Below are positions 24,829-37,673 of a stretch of 64,000 bases of DNA, in pieces; the first letter of the stretch is position 1, and the number at the start of each line of letters is the position of its first letter. The translations under genes were made by a program, and so were the position numbers. The notes beneath the pieces were generated by a model, which was not told the DNA's origin, ran no database searches, and saw only the letters and a program-made list of their open reading frames with translations. This DNA comes from Baylisascaris procyonis (taxonomy: Eukaryota > Nematoda > Chromadorea > Rhabditida > Ascarididae). The stretch covers positions 1,240,001-1,304,000 of the forward strand of contig JAZARR010000231.1 of assembly GCA_037389465.1 (NCBI GenBank), given 5' to 3'.

Positions 24829-27151
24829 CTGTGAGGGGTGATAGGAGGAAATATTGGCCACCGTTGGGAAAAGCCACAGCTACGGAGTCACTTAAAATTA
24901 CTGGTTGGGATTTGCGTCGGGCAGCAGCAGCGATCAGAGGAAGCGGCGAATGAAGAAGGTAGAGATGTGGCACAACACAGAGAGGGATGCTCGGGAATCG
25001 CTCTGACATGACAGCCGCGCCTGCTTCCCTCTGGCTGTTGGCTGCCTGTTGCCTGCGCGCCCAAGAGTACTGCTTCAGTGTGCTCGCGTGCGTTGCCTCT
25101 TCCTACCGCCCACAGGATGAACAGCATTATCCCTGAGGCACTCGCTGCTCGTTTGCCACTTCATTACAGCCATGCAGCGCTTTGAACTCGCGATCCCTCA
25201 CTTCAAGCCGCCGCATATACAAATATGACTTCACAAGACCGTTAAGTTCTGTTCTCACTCATCACCAACATATCACACGTCACGCCCAGAAGTACTTCCT
25301 TCTCTTGGTGTTGTTTCTTCGAAAACAGACACTAATAGTGCGAACACTCAACCCTATCATCAAGAACAGCATCGAACTTCACATTCACAGTGGTCACTAA
25401 CGTCGCTTAACTCATAAAATCATACCACTTTACATTATTGTACTGAATGAGCAACAATGCCCAAATAACGCGCGAATAAGCTCACTAATTACTCCATTTA
25501 AAGGATCTTCGATAAGTTCAAAGACTACAGAACACAGCGATTCTTGAGTTAATGTGGTGATATCACCGAACCACTGAATTATTATTGCTTGACAGCATTA
25601 GTGAATTCATATTCCCTCCACCCGTTTATTTTCAAGCATTGCTCTCCAAGTTAAGAGTTGTGTCCAAGTTTCGTTGCCGATGCAACATGTGTGGAAATTT
25701 TCTCTATTGGCCAACACCTTACCAACAAATTACAAAGCTTCGAAGAAACAATTCACTAAAAGCAAATGGATGAAAATATTATGACAACAGAGTGATATGT
25801 GATTGCTTCATTATTAGCGATCAGATGATCTTGTGGCATAAATATTATTAAAAAAAAAAAAAAAACAGCAACAACAAACGAACAAAACAGTAACTAAAAT
25901 TAGCACCCACACAAATTTGTTCTTGGATCGCAATCGTTAATCGTAAAGAAAAATTGATTTAAGAGTTTTATGAAGGCATAAATTGCAATAATTCATTGCA
26001 TGGACTGATTTCAATTGATCTATTGTTAACACCGCAACGGATGATCACTCAAAGCAAATCACATCACCAATTCAAATAGTGTTTGTAGACTATACTTGCC
26101 AAAGTTTCATCGTCGTTTCTTCTAATTTTTTTATTATTGGCGAATTGAAATTGCCGGATAGATTAGACGTACAAATATGTGCATATATGTTCACTCAGAC
26201 GATATTTCAGTATTCTGCTTTTGCAAAAAAAAAGGTGCAAAAAAAGAGCACATAAATACTTTAAATGGAAATTTACTTTTAGAGAAAAACAGCTGTCAAA
26301 TTTCAACATCCACTACTCGACAACCCATTCACTATATACTACAAAATGGTTGCAGTAATACTGGCAGTAAAAACAATACATGAGTTGACAGATTCTTAGT
26401 AACCTAGTCTTATCATTAAGATTAGGAAAAAGGAATTCATTGAATATAACAATTTAACGCAATAATAGCATTCCAGTAATCCGTAATCACAATTAGAAAT
26501 AATACCGCACTCATGAGATATAAATAAAATTCACTGATCAGCTTTTGATGAGGTGACACTCGATTGTTTTCAAATATACTGCGCATCGCTGTTCTCCTTC
26601 ATTGCCTATTGCGCAGAGATCCGTAAAAAAGGAAAATTGCAAGTTTATTGCACATTAAGGGAATGCTAAAAAACTGAAAAGTTTTCGAAAGAAATCGGGA
26701 TATTTGAGTGTGAAGAACATAAAACGGCAAAAAAAGGAAATCCATAGGGTTCTTCAGTAGAGCTGAAAAAATTGAACGGTTGAATAAATTATTTCAAAAA
26801 ACGTTTCATCGATCAACCACACTCATAGACAAATCATCTGGAAAATTAAGAAATAAGAACAGCAAACTGGATTACTAAAAATGGAGTGGATATGAGAAAA
26901 ACCATCACATTTGCAGGTTTGAAGAAAAAATCATTAGTGTACACCTGGTTCAGAAAAATTCACGATCAGCTTGCTAGTCAAGCAATATTGTAATATTAAT
27001 AATGCTAAACAAAAATGTACCTATAGCCGTGAACTGCATTATGCTACCCAATGGATTCTTCAATAGATGTAAATATATAGGAATATTTATAGGTGTACAA
27101 ATAACCTTCTGCATATGTATAAGCATCCACATACATACACATATATATACA

Positions 27152-27156
<5 letters not shown>

Positions 27157-27187
<31 letters not shown>
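27157..27187. repeat. (TA)n microsatellite
   Basis: About 30 bp of alternating TA, preceded by a degenerate CATACA/TACATG stretch. It lies between the RS exon and the long 5' exon of the kinase. Confidence 0.9.
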
Positions 27188-27189
<2 letters not shown>

Positions 27190-28359
27190 AAATTTATTTA
27201 TTTACTTTTCTATTCGCACGCTATTCAATCTGAAAAAGGCTTCAAAAGGGGCGACTGGTTTTGAAAGACAAATTATAATATCAGCCGACAAATTCATCGC
27301 TTCTCCATATGAACGATCGTCAAGCGAAGAAATTGTATTAGCAGTTCTTGCAAGATGGTTGCTATGCAGAAGACTTAACTACAGAAACATGTGCCAACTC
27401 CTCCCAACAGTGAATATTTCAAAAATTCTCATAAAATTGCTTTATTGTATAATAGAATAAGCCCCTCTTCACTATATGCAATACTACAATCCAATGAGCC
27501 ACTTTAAGATATTAACACTGCAAGTTTCTCAATGGAGATATATAAAAGCCCAATATCCTCGTTTCGATTTATATCTTCATAAATAACGATAACTAAGAGT
27601 CATACACAAACAATCCAACAAACTGCCTTGACTTGGCCATTCAAAGAATGCGACCTCCTTGATCTGAAGCAATACGGAAAAACTTCTCTAAAAAGACACA
27701 AAAATATATAGCCTACGTTCTCAAGAGTCAAGCAATAAGTCAAGAATGTAAAGCATTACTAGCGATTTACTCAGATAATCTAAAATAATAAAGAAGCTGA
27801 GTAATGAAGGCCACAAAAAACTATTGCCTTCAACAGATTGCGAGATATTATTGCATTTACCTTTTGCATTAAGAGAGTGCAAGCTTTAAGAACAGATTCC
27901 TTCAAGAATTTCAGGCTGGCAATTCAAAATTCGGGTTTTCCATAGAGTACTTTTTTTGCTCATTCTAATATGCCGTGTAATAAAACCATAAGTACCATAA
28001 AGAAACATATACATAACATTCACGCAGACTTCAAAATGCATGAACATGGCACGTATATAACACACGGATGGAGGAGATCTAAACAAGCAAAAGCATTTCC
28101 CCGCGGGCAAAAAAACGGAAAAAATTACAAGAATGAAATCTCATCAAATATTAAATATACGATAATATAATAAATGAACAAAAATTAGCAAGAGGGAAAA
28201 AATAACGCGCTCTTGTTGATAAAAAAATTTTTGAAATATTTCATTACATAAGCAATGCGCAACAATCCATGTGAGATCCCATCTACAACTGTAAAGATAA
28301 GACAACAAGCGATACGTGTTTTTTCTGTCCTATATAACCCACTGCGAACGCGCCAATTG

Positions 28360-28385
28360 CAAAAAAAAAAAAAAAAAAAAAAAAA
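28360..28385. repeat. Poly-A tract
   Basis: About 25 consecutive A on the plus strand. It could be the tail of an old retrotransposed copy, but no coding remnant or flanking target duplication was seen. Confidence 0.75.
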
Positions 28386-28797
28386 CTTACAACGCACTAA
28401 TGCTTGTAGCTTAAACGTTTCTTGTCATCCTTTTTATTCAAAATTTTCAAATTTCAAGAGCCAGAATTGTCATGAAAAATGAAAAAAAAAAATGTTCAAA
28501 AACATAAACTTCAAACCACAAAGAATATCCGACAATTAATTCAGAGAAATACGAGTAATATAACACTTTTCAATAGTTTAAAGGAATCCTATCTTTACTT
28601 ATTTAAATATACTTCACAAAATAAAACTATCAATTCCCTCTTTGCATAAAGCTGGTGTTAATTCAAATCTTAAGATTGAACGCTCAAATAGCATATATTT
28701 ACAATGAAGAGCATCCGACCACATCACTAATGAAGCATTGTGAAGAGATGAAAAAATTGCTTCCGAGGCGCATACTCTTATCAATCGTACAATTTCC

Positions 28798-28877
28798 TTT
28801 CCCTAATCTTGTTATGGATTGTTTACTAATAACCCCAAATTCCCTAATCTTGTTATGGATTGTTTACTAATAACCCC
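28798..28877. repeat. 41-bp tandem duplication
   Basis: The segment beginning CCCTAATCTTGTTATGGATT and ending TAATAACCCC occurs at 28801-28836 and again, identically, at 28842-28877. The exact copies point to a recent duplication. Confidence 0.9.
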
Positions 28878-29565
28878 TAAAATACTAAAATAAAGCAAAC
28901 GCAACAACGAATAAAATTTTAATGCCTTAAAAAATCGTTTCAAGCGAGAACATTACATCACGAGATATTCCTCTCTGCAATACCTTCATACAAGCGAAAT
29001 TGAAATTGACGCCTTATAAATTTTCAATTTTTTAAACATCTGCCATCTATTTGAAAACAAAAATTGAAGTAAACGTCGAATGTCATAAGAATTAGATTTA
29101 AACTCAACTTTGTTTCACTGTAAATGATTCAACTCAACATAACATCAAACTGTGGTTATCACTATCAACTATTATACTAGGAATTTCATCTTATATTTTA
29201 TCCCGGTATCCAAAACGATATTTCAATCGCTCTATGAAGATACCAAAAACGAACTGCACCGTTCGCTCAAATTGCAAAATCGCTTTCATATTGTGAAGGA
29301 TATAAGATCTGAATTATTTTCTCGAATATCGACAACCCACTAAGCAATATGATACTAGACTTTTCTGATCCTAACAATAAAAATTATTCCGTAAAACTTA
29401 ATGCTAATTTATTAGGATACAAACCACAATTACTATTGAATTGAAAATTTAACCGGATTCAAAAATCATCGTAGTAAACCGCAAAAGTGCTTAATAAACT
29501 ATAAAAACGTAATGAAAACAATCATAGTAATAAATGCGATAATAAAAACTCTTTCAAATACTAAC

Positions 29566-29787
29566 ATATTTGCTGGAATGGTTATTCTTATTTCTCGATC
29601 TTCTTCTCGCTCGTTCATTACGCGATTCATTTCTTCGATGACGTTCCGAACTGGTACGTGGACGTTTATAATAGTATTCAAAACTATCAGATGATTGTTG
29701 TGCTTTCCGACGACGCTCACCACCCATTTCCTTTGATCTATCGAATATGCGTTTTCCAAAAAAAAATTCACAACGTTTTTGAGAATC
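29566..29787 (-). CDS. RS-rich alternative 5' exon of the CLK kinase
   Basis: A 74-codon phase-0 exon is bounded by acceptor TTATTTCAG (start 29787) and donor TAT|GTTAGT (end 29566). It reads DSQKRCEFFFGKRIFDRSKE, then an ATG (29727), then a strongly basic Arg/Ser-rich segment including KRPRTSSERHRRNESRNERA and RRRSRNKNNHSSKY. CLK kinases typically have such an RS-like N-terminus that binds SR substrates and directs the protein to nuclear speckles. It joins the kinase core at 22290 in phase 0, giving about 458 residues if ATG 29727 is used, close to the usual CLK length. The acceptor at its 5' border implies at least one more upstream exon, which I could not identify. Another frame on the same strand is also open here but lacks RS character and matching borders. 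Confidence 0.7.
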
Positions 29788-32700
29788 CTGAAATAATTCA
29801 ACGAATAGAAAAAAAAAGTTGAGAGATAAGCTTAAAATGCGCTCACTTTTGAATTACAGTCGAACAAAAAAAAAAAAAAAAAACAATGGCTGAACTCACT
29901 TATATAAATTATCTTCATAATTGAAAATGGTAGCCGAGACGTGAACACAATGATCAGAGGTTACATTTACGTAGGTTTATTTGCGCACTCATCGTCCCAA
30001 TACAGTCATGGTTGTTGTGCATTTTCTTTTTTTGGTTCATGATCACTAAAGTACCCCCTGCACGAAAACAATTGTCGAGTAATTCGGAATGCATACCCAT
30101 GAGAATTTCTACTCATCATTTATATATAAATGTAAATTTTTGGCAAAGTACTGCTTCATATAAAAAATCTGAAGAAGTGCCCTATCGTTGGTATATTTCA
30201 CGATTTGCACCTTTAAATTCTCATTACCAAATCTATCAGCTTCATAGAAATTCCCAACTAATCATAAAATATGCGAAAAAACATTTTTATATTTTAGGCT
30301 ATAGAACTGCTCGCATAAATTTCTTGCGAAAAAAAAATTCAACTTCGCTTTTTCTATGATTTAACAACTTCAAAATAAAGATACAATTAGTATAAAATAT
30401 ATGGAAATTTCTTTACACTTATATTTCTAAACATTTTTGGGAATTGATGTACCAAACATATAACCATAGTGTAGATAATGAAACAACGATGCGCGTTACA
30501 TCGATATTCGTCGCTCAAGTTTCTAATTCCACAGTTGAAATTAAAAAATTGAAGGATGTCAGGAAACGCTTAGATGAGAGGATGCCACAATCATTCTGCA
30601 TATGTAAATTTACATGAACAATATGTGACAGTTAATTTACATATTCATAAACGCTACTGTGCATCTGCTTATATGAACTAATAAGCCAAATATATGCAAA
30701 TTTTATACTCATTCACTCGGTCGATTGACTATTCACCCTCTATGGAGGACGCCTAAACAACGCCACCGACTCATAAGTAAACTTATCTCCACTTCAATTG
30801 AAAAACCACTCTTATCGATCACTCATACTATTTCGTTTAGGAAAGCGCATTGTCACAATTTGCATACCGTGTTTTTTTTTCTTATTTGCTCGCATAACAA
30901 AACCAATGTGATGTGCAAAAATTTCTAGTAGAAACAAAATGGTGTTATATGAGCGATACTGTGCTCAAAGAAACGAAAAAAAAATTGCAAATGCAACAAA
31001 ATTAATCCAATCGTAAAGAAGAGACAAGTAGGCTTATAGGAAAATTTATTAAATATTTCTAACAGTTTTGATTAGACACCACTATGCACATGTATTGCTT
31101 AGGTAACGAGAAGCACAAAACGGTGGTGATTAGAACTTTAGAGAACGGCACAAAAAAGTGCTTAAGTACCAATGAAAGGGCAAACAGCCAGGAAGATCAA
31201 AGTGGCAGCTAAGTAGCGCCAATTCACAACACAGAGCAACATTGCATATGAATACAATTAAATCAACCGCTTTTATTTATCTTTAGTTATATGATGCGGT
31301 GATGTTTGTTGATCGATAGAGCGCAAATAAAGACTGCTACAAACGTTGAAGTAACAAACGCATTCACATAAAGCGATTAAATTTCTACTCGGACATTTGC
31401 GCCACGTTGGAAACGTATCTCTTCGAATGAACTGACCACTACAATAATACATCGATAGGAGTTTATAAGTAAGTGGAGTGAAGAGAAAAATTCGAAGAGG
31501 AAAATAAAATTGGCAATATACCATTGAATCAATAAAAGGAAGTTTTCACTGCTAAGAAATCGCAATTGAAAAAAAAAAATAGACGTAGCAAATTATATAA
31601 GAAAAAGTTCCCTCATCATCGCTAACCACTAAAACACTTTACGAGCCATCTCATCGATCAACTCATAGTAATTCAAGACACATCGAAAAAAAAAACTATA
31701 CGAATATGCCAAAAACGCGGACGCGAGCGTTCTATTCAAATCTACCGTACTTCAATTTCTCGCTGCGAGACATTGTCCGACTGTAGAAGCTCAAAAATAT
31801 TGTGTTATCATTCACTAGCCTCATTCTGGATGCGTCATAGCTTTCTTTAGTGGATTAGGAAATACTGGAGCCTAAAAGTAGTGGAGCGCAAATAGTCTTT
31901 CACCTTCAATGCTCGTTAAGAATTGTCTAGTGGCTAATTGAAAGAATTCTGGATCATCGTTAGAGGATTCTGAAAACTTGCGGCTAAATTCAATTCCGAT
32001 TTCTACTGCAAATCAGAACATTGGTAACGAAAGAAAAAGTTATAGACGTTTTCTTTTTGTGTCGTTTCCGACCTAAAATGTCTGAAATATTTAATTGAGT
32101 AATTCGGTGACCGATTTCCTGAAGCAAGACGAATGAAATACAGAGCGTCAAGACGAAAGTTTTTATGTAACGAAACGGTCTTTACAGAAGATAATTCTTT
32201 ATTAAACAAAAAAATGCATGAACTTCATATTGATATAACATTCGTTACTTCCAACACGACGTATAGAACTCATCTGCGTCTTTTTTCAGTTCCTTGAACT
32301 TGGTTTTATAAAGATTTTGCAACATTTTATCACATAACCTTTAAAACACGATTTCGAGACACTTCATCTAGTGTTTTATTTGTAGATTGGCCGTATTGGA
32401 AGACATCGTGCTAGCAATTCAATACAAGTGACTCTTGAATGACCAAAGGGAAAGAGCTGGTTAGGGGTGGCAATTCCTCTCCTCTCCTTGACACAAACCG
32501 GAACTCCATATGTAATTTCTGACTGCCAAAAATTCGACCACTAACTGCCAAAGGTCACTGCTAATTGGAACACCTATTGACAACATAAATCATATTCTGT
32601 GTGCTAAAAGTGTTATGCAGTGTACTTGTATAATAAAATGTCACTGCAGTAATACTGATATAATACAATTAAATAGTGGAAAATAAATGGAAGAAAGAAA

Positions 32701-32998
32701 ATATGATTGAGAAAGTAATAAAGAAAAGAAAAAAACACATCATTTAATGTTTACGGACACGATGAAAAACATGTGAAAACCGTGAATGGTTACCTTTTTA
32801 TTGCGAGACGCAATTCACTCGAGATGCTCACGTGAACGTGATTGTCGTCAAATGGGATTCTAAGCTAAGGCTGCCACCATGTGCTCATGGCTGGAGCTGA
32901 GAGCAGAAAAGCTAACGGTAGTAGGCACTGTATTGCTCTTAATTTTATGTAATTATTATTTAATAATATACCTTTATTTGAGAAAATATCACTATGCA

Positions 32999-33002
<4 letters not shown>

Positions 33003-33047
<45 letters not shown>
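33003..33047. repeat. (TA)n microsatellite
   Basis: About 45 bp of uninterrupted TA alternation in the intergenic region. Open frames across it encode only Tyr-Ile repeats and are not genes. Confidence 0.95.
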
Positions 33048-33050
<3 letters not shown>

Positions 33051-33569
33051 ATTTTTTCGCGAGTTTTTTCGATTTATCATAAATTTCCAGAGAACTTTTA
33101 GAAAAAAACCTGCGAGGTTGCGCAATTCAAACTCTAATGTTCAAAGATCAATTGCACTTGTTTTCCAAATCATCACGCTCAAATGATTCGACGAACGAGC
33201 TCAACCACTTCCGCTAAAATCAGCACAATTAAGGAAAAAGACTTCAGCTAATGCTGAGAATAGTGTAGAGTGAAGAGAATAGTAGAAGGTTTTCGCATGT
33301 GAAAGGAGGGAGGGAGGAGGATGGAAGAGATTCCTTCGGGAATAACCAAAAGAGGATAGGATTTTCTCGAATATCGAACGAGGGAATCATTTTGCGGTGT
33401 TTTCTGAAAGCAAGCATCAATGATGTTATTGCACCAAAATTTCTGGAATAATACTGTACTCGTACTTCCTCCCCAAAAATAGTACAACATTATGCTTATA
33501 CTACTTTTTTTTTTCAAGATTCGAGTGTGCTGCACTTATACAACACTCATGGTTTTAGCTTTATTGCAA

Positions 33570-33599
33570 TACTCTACCGTACTCTACCGTACTCTACCG
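33570..33599. repeat. 10-bp unit repeated three times
   Basis: TACTCTACCG occurs three times in direct tandem. It is an isolated short minisatellite. Confidence 0.9.
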
Positions 33600-36500
33600 A
33601 CTATTTTCGTTTTAAAATTACATTATTACCTATACCTATACTTTATTTTTTTACTTTAATGTTTTGATGCACGTGGAGAGGACAAGAGAGATTAGTTTGT
33701 TAATCTGAGTCTTCAAAATCCATCTGAGTCGAATGACGTTATGCGGGAGCATCGACGATAAACCGGAAGAGAGATATTGAGGGCAGAAAAGGTTGAGTTA
33801 CACCCTATGAAATATTAGAAAATTTCATGTTGTGAAAAAAAATTTGTATTTGCAAATTCGAAGTTTCATTTTTACCCAATAACTGAGAGGAAGTTATGAT
33901 ACCCGAAAGGCAATTCGATTTCACAATGGACTTTTCCGAATGCATTGGATTTTTTCTCGGATGCAAACACTACACACTTCAGAGCAATCAATTCGAGCTC
34001 AAGCCGCCAACCACAACGGTGACGTATACGAATATGTGCAAGTAGTGAAAAAATTGATGAAAATCCGAGGTGAATGATTTTTCCACATAACTTCTAAACA
34101 ACACGAAATAACCGACACATTCTCATACGTGCGCCATATCAATGGAGGTATGAAGCGATTTGTGAACTGCATAAAAAATTTCGCAAAAACTGACGTGTTT
34201 TCCTATTTTCATCATTTTTGGATTCAGCTGATCGGGGAAAGGTCGCAAAACACGAGTTTATAGACCTAAAGGCGAAGAAATCTATTTGGAAAACAATTTT
34301 CTTGAAAGTCTTCGTCGACGAATGCTTTTTCCATACTTAAGAAGACGACCTTCTATTATATCAAGAAAAAAAAAACTGGAGTCGATTTCAGACACAATCA
34401 CGACCGGAGAACACTACGATGTATTTGTGTTTTTTCGCCAAAACTTAGCACAATGCTTCCGCATGCATTACCCTTGAAAATATTTGTAATGTATTTGCGG
34501 TTTCAGATTTTCTACGGTGCTGTATTATATTTGGCAGAAGCACAAATTTAGTGCAAAACGTTTTTGGAGCGATGACATCATTCGCAGACATCAACAAAGT
34601 ATAGAACGATAGATAAACAGCGAAAAAAAAAAAACAAGTCGAATCGCAATGTAGGTAAGAGGTGTCATATTTGGTTTATGCTGCTCAAACATCGTTTACC
34701 GAGAATTTAGTTAAGTTGCATTTCATTGGCTATAAGCAATGTTCATTTTGCTTTGTAGATAAAAATTTTACGAATACTTTTCTATATTCAGCATTTATGT
34801 GTGCTAAGAGGGAAAATTTTATGCATAACCGAGACAAGCATAGAGATGGTGAAGCATTTCTCAATGCAATTGCTATCGTCTAACTAAAAAATTTCATCGA
34901 CTACCTCGTGTTTCGACAACGTTGCACAATGAAGGCATTAGGAATAGTGTGCTTTTAAGGCAATTCATGATCTCAGCGATCATTATTTACTATAAGACGA
35001 TAAATCGCATTTATTACACACTGCCATATTTACCATAGAACAACAAAGAGTACAAGTAGAGCACATCGTTGTAGTAAATTAAATCGCAAATACCCTCAGA
35101 TAACAAATTTTATTCCTTCGATAACGAAACTTACTAAACGGATGAAATGAGATAAAAGTTGGCAAATATCGAGAACGACCTAATAAATGCTATAAATAAA
35201 TGCATACGCAACGTGATGTGCTCGATCACCAATACCCCTATTAAACCACATAAGAAAATATTCTTAGTTTTTTCCATATTTTTGGAAAGTATCGAAATTG
35301 GAAAAGAAAAAATGAAAATTATTTTGTCTTATGATTGTATAAGTGATCTCATTGATGTAATGGCATAGCGCATATTTCAGCACATAAAACTTCCCATTTC
35401 AAATGCTAATTTTGCACCTTACAACTCGACTTCGAAGCATTATATTACACATTCATATTATTAACCATTGGATACAATTGTGACGCATTGAGGAAACACC
35501 CATCACAAATACGTCTAACATGGCGCTTTTATGAGAGATGATGTCATAGTTTATTTTTCGCGATCACATGTTTTTATTTTACAGTTATCGTCCTGCGATG
35601 CTATTCAACTTATTTGTGCGTGCTGCCATTTATGGAAATCGTTCACTCAGACAATCTGTTTGTCAATATGTCCCCCTGTAGTATATCCTATAAAGTATAA
35701 AAACCAAGAGATCCACAGTATTGATGCTAAACTATATGAATTCTACTGCAATGACCATGGAGGTAGTTGTGAATCATTTGATGCTTAGCACGCTATTAAA
35801 ATTGTGACATTTTGAGATGTGAGATATATCACTCATTTTCCCCGAGCTGAGCGTCGCACCACTTTAGGTGCTTTTCGCTTTCATTCACCGAATCGGCAAC
35901 GAGTTGATGGCGAGCACTCGAAAACTTGAATTCTACATGAAACGGTTGCATGTGCGTCGAATGATGGGTCCGATTGATTGCGTGACGTTGGACGCTAATC
36001 GCGACGACATATGTGCATTGTTGGGCATTTCCATCCCCCCATCCAACCTAACAACCTGCCAGCCATCCAACCAGCCTGCCAAACCCTGCGGTCCTCTTTA
36101 TGCTAACCAGTTTGGCAATCTATGCCCAAAGAGCAATTCGTCCGATCACAACGCTTGGATAACTATCGCACAAAGATCACTCGCAAACAACTAAACAAAG
36201 TTGCCGATTGTATTCTATCCAACTTTGCAACAAAATTTGCAACCAACTGACTGCGACCTTTAACGCAATAATAACAATAATCTTCAAGACCAATTCAACT
36301 CAACGCTTATAGGAAATCAGTCCTTGCAAGTATCCGGCGGTTGACATCAAAGCACCGTCTACTAGTGATGATGTATTGGATTTAACATTTATGGTGCTTT
36401 ATGTCATTCCTTTGTATTAGAGGGTTTTGTCAGTTCACAGTTCACATACTGTACATTTTTGGATCTGGAAAATACGCCAGATATCAAGGAAAACAAACTT

Positions 36501-37612
36501 CATCTAAGACAGAAGGATAGTGAATAATCGAGGAGGTGCATCAAAGGAACTAATATGATAGGTGATTTTAGAATTCTGCTTATCAAATTAAACAACTGCA
36601 AGAGCTGCAAAAAATGATAAAATATGCAGGATAATGTACGCATCGATACTTTAACTGAGCTTGATGCTCGCATATATTTTATAATATTTGAGAAAATATT
36701 AAATAATTAAAAACAAATGGAGATGCGTGCGAGAAGAGTTAGCACAAAATGTTATTCCTCCAACCGTTCCTCCGACCAACCATTGTCACAAGTTAGCACT
36801 GAAAATAGAATGTGCAAAATGTGACTTTACATATCAATCAATCCAGCCGTCTGCACAAATCTTCTATGAAGAAATTATTTTTTCATGGGCACTCACTACT
36901 ATATGATGATCCAATCGGTGTGAAATCCATATAAATTCTTTAACGCCTTCAAATGTCAATCGTTGGAAATCGATAGATCAACGTGATCATGAGATAGGCT
37001 ATAAAATTTTTGTGCATGTTCATACAATGCATGTTGCACGAAATTTTATAATTTTAACATCATCTGTTATTGAAGAAAAATCATCTGACAGACAAGGTGC
37101 CGGACAAACAGACAGACACATGCATCAACCCGTTCATTTGCGCACGCATGAAACTATCATTAGGCACTTTTACAAGGGAAATTTGCAAAATTGCATAAAA
37201 ATGTTGGTGAAAAGAACCAAGTAGATTAAAGTGTGAAACACAAGCTATTGTAGTGCGCAAATAAGAGTGCCTTAGAGAATTCGAGGTGAGGAGCTTTATA
37301 CGTTGCCGAGTTCATATCTCTAGCTGCAGCAATAACTTCTCTGAAAGACTGAGTTTTTTTTTTTTTTTTTTTCTGCAACCTAGTGATGTAAAATGCACAC
37401 CAACCAGCCGAAAGAGAATCCATAATTTTTGGCATCACTGAATGTTTGTAGAATTATTTGAAACTGAGGGAACGGTTTTAATATTAGTACTGGAGATACA
37501 TCCTATGGTGTACGATATACCCAACAAATTTTGTAGCTCTCGCTTCAATGGTTTGAAACTGCCAGGCGGGCAGACAAATGTAAGTATATAGTTATGGACA
37601 TGACATTGCAAT

Positions 37613-37673
37613 AATGTACTTTGCAATTGCAAATTGGCATTAATGTACTTTGCAAGTGCCAATTTGCAAAGGT
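37613..37673. repeat. 29-bp direct repeat with nested inverted repeats
   Basis: AATGTACTTTGCA starts at 37613 and again at 37642. Within the unit, ATTGGCA (about 37633) pairs with TGCCAAT (37657-37663), and GTACTTTGCAA pairs imperfectly with TTGCAAAGGTAC. The block can therefore fold in more than one way. Confidence 0.75.

Noticed and set aside
34231..34340. Plus-strand frame after TTGGATTCAG reading DRGKVAKHEFIDLKAKKSIW
   Set aside because: It has a plausible acceptor and composition but no donor, no partner exon and no recognised family.
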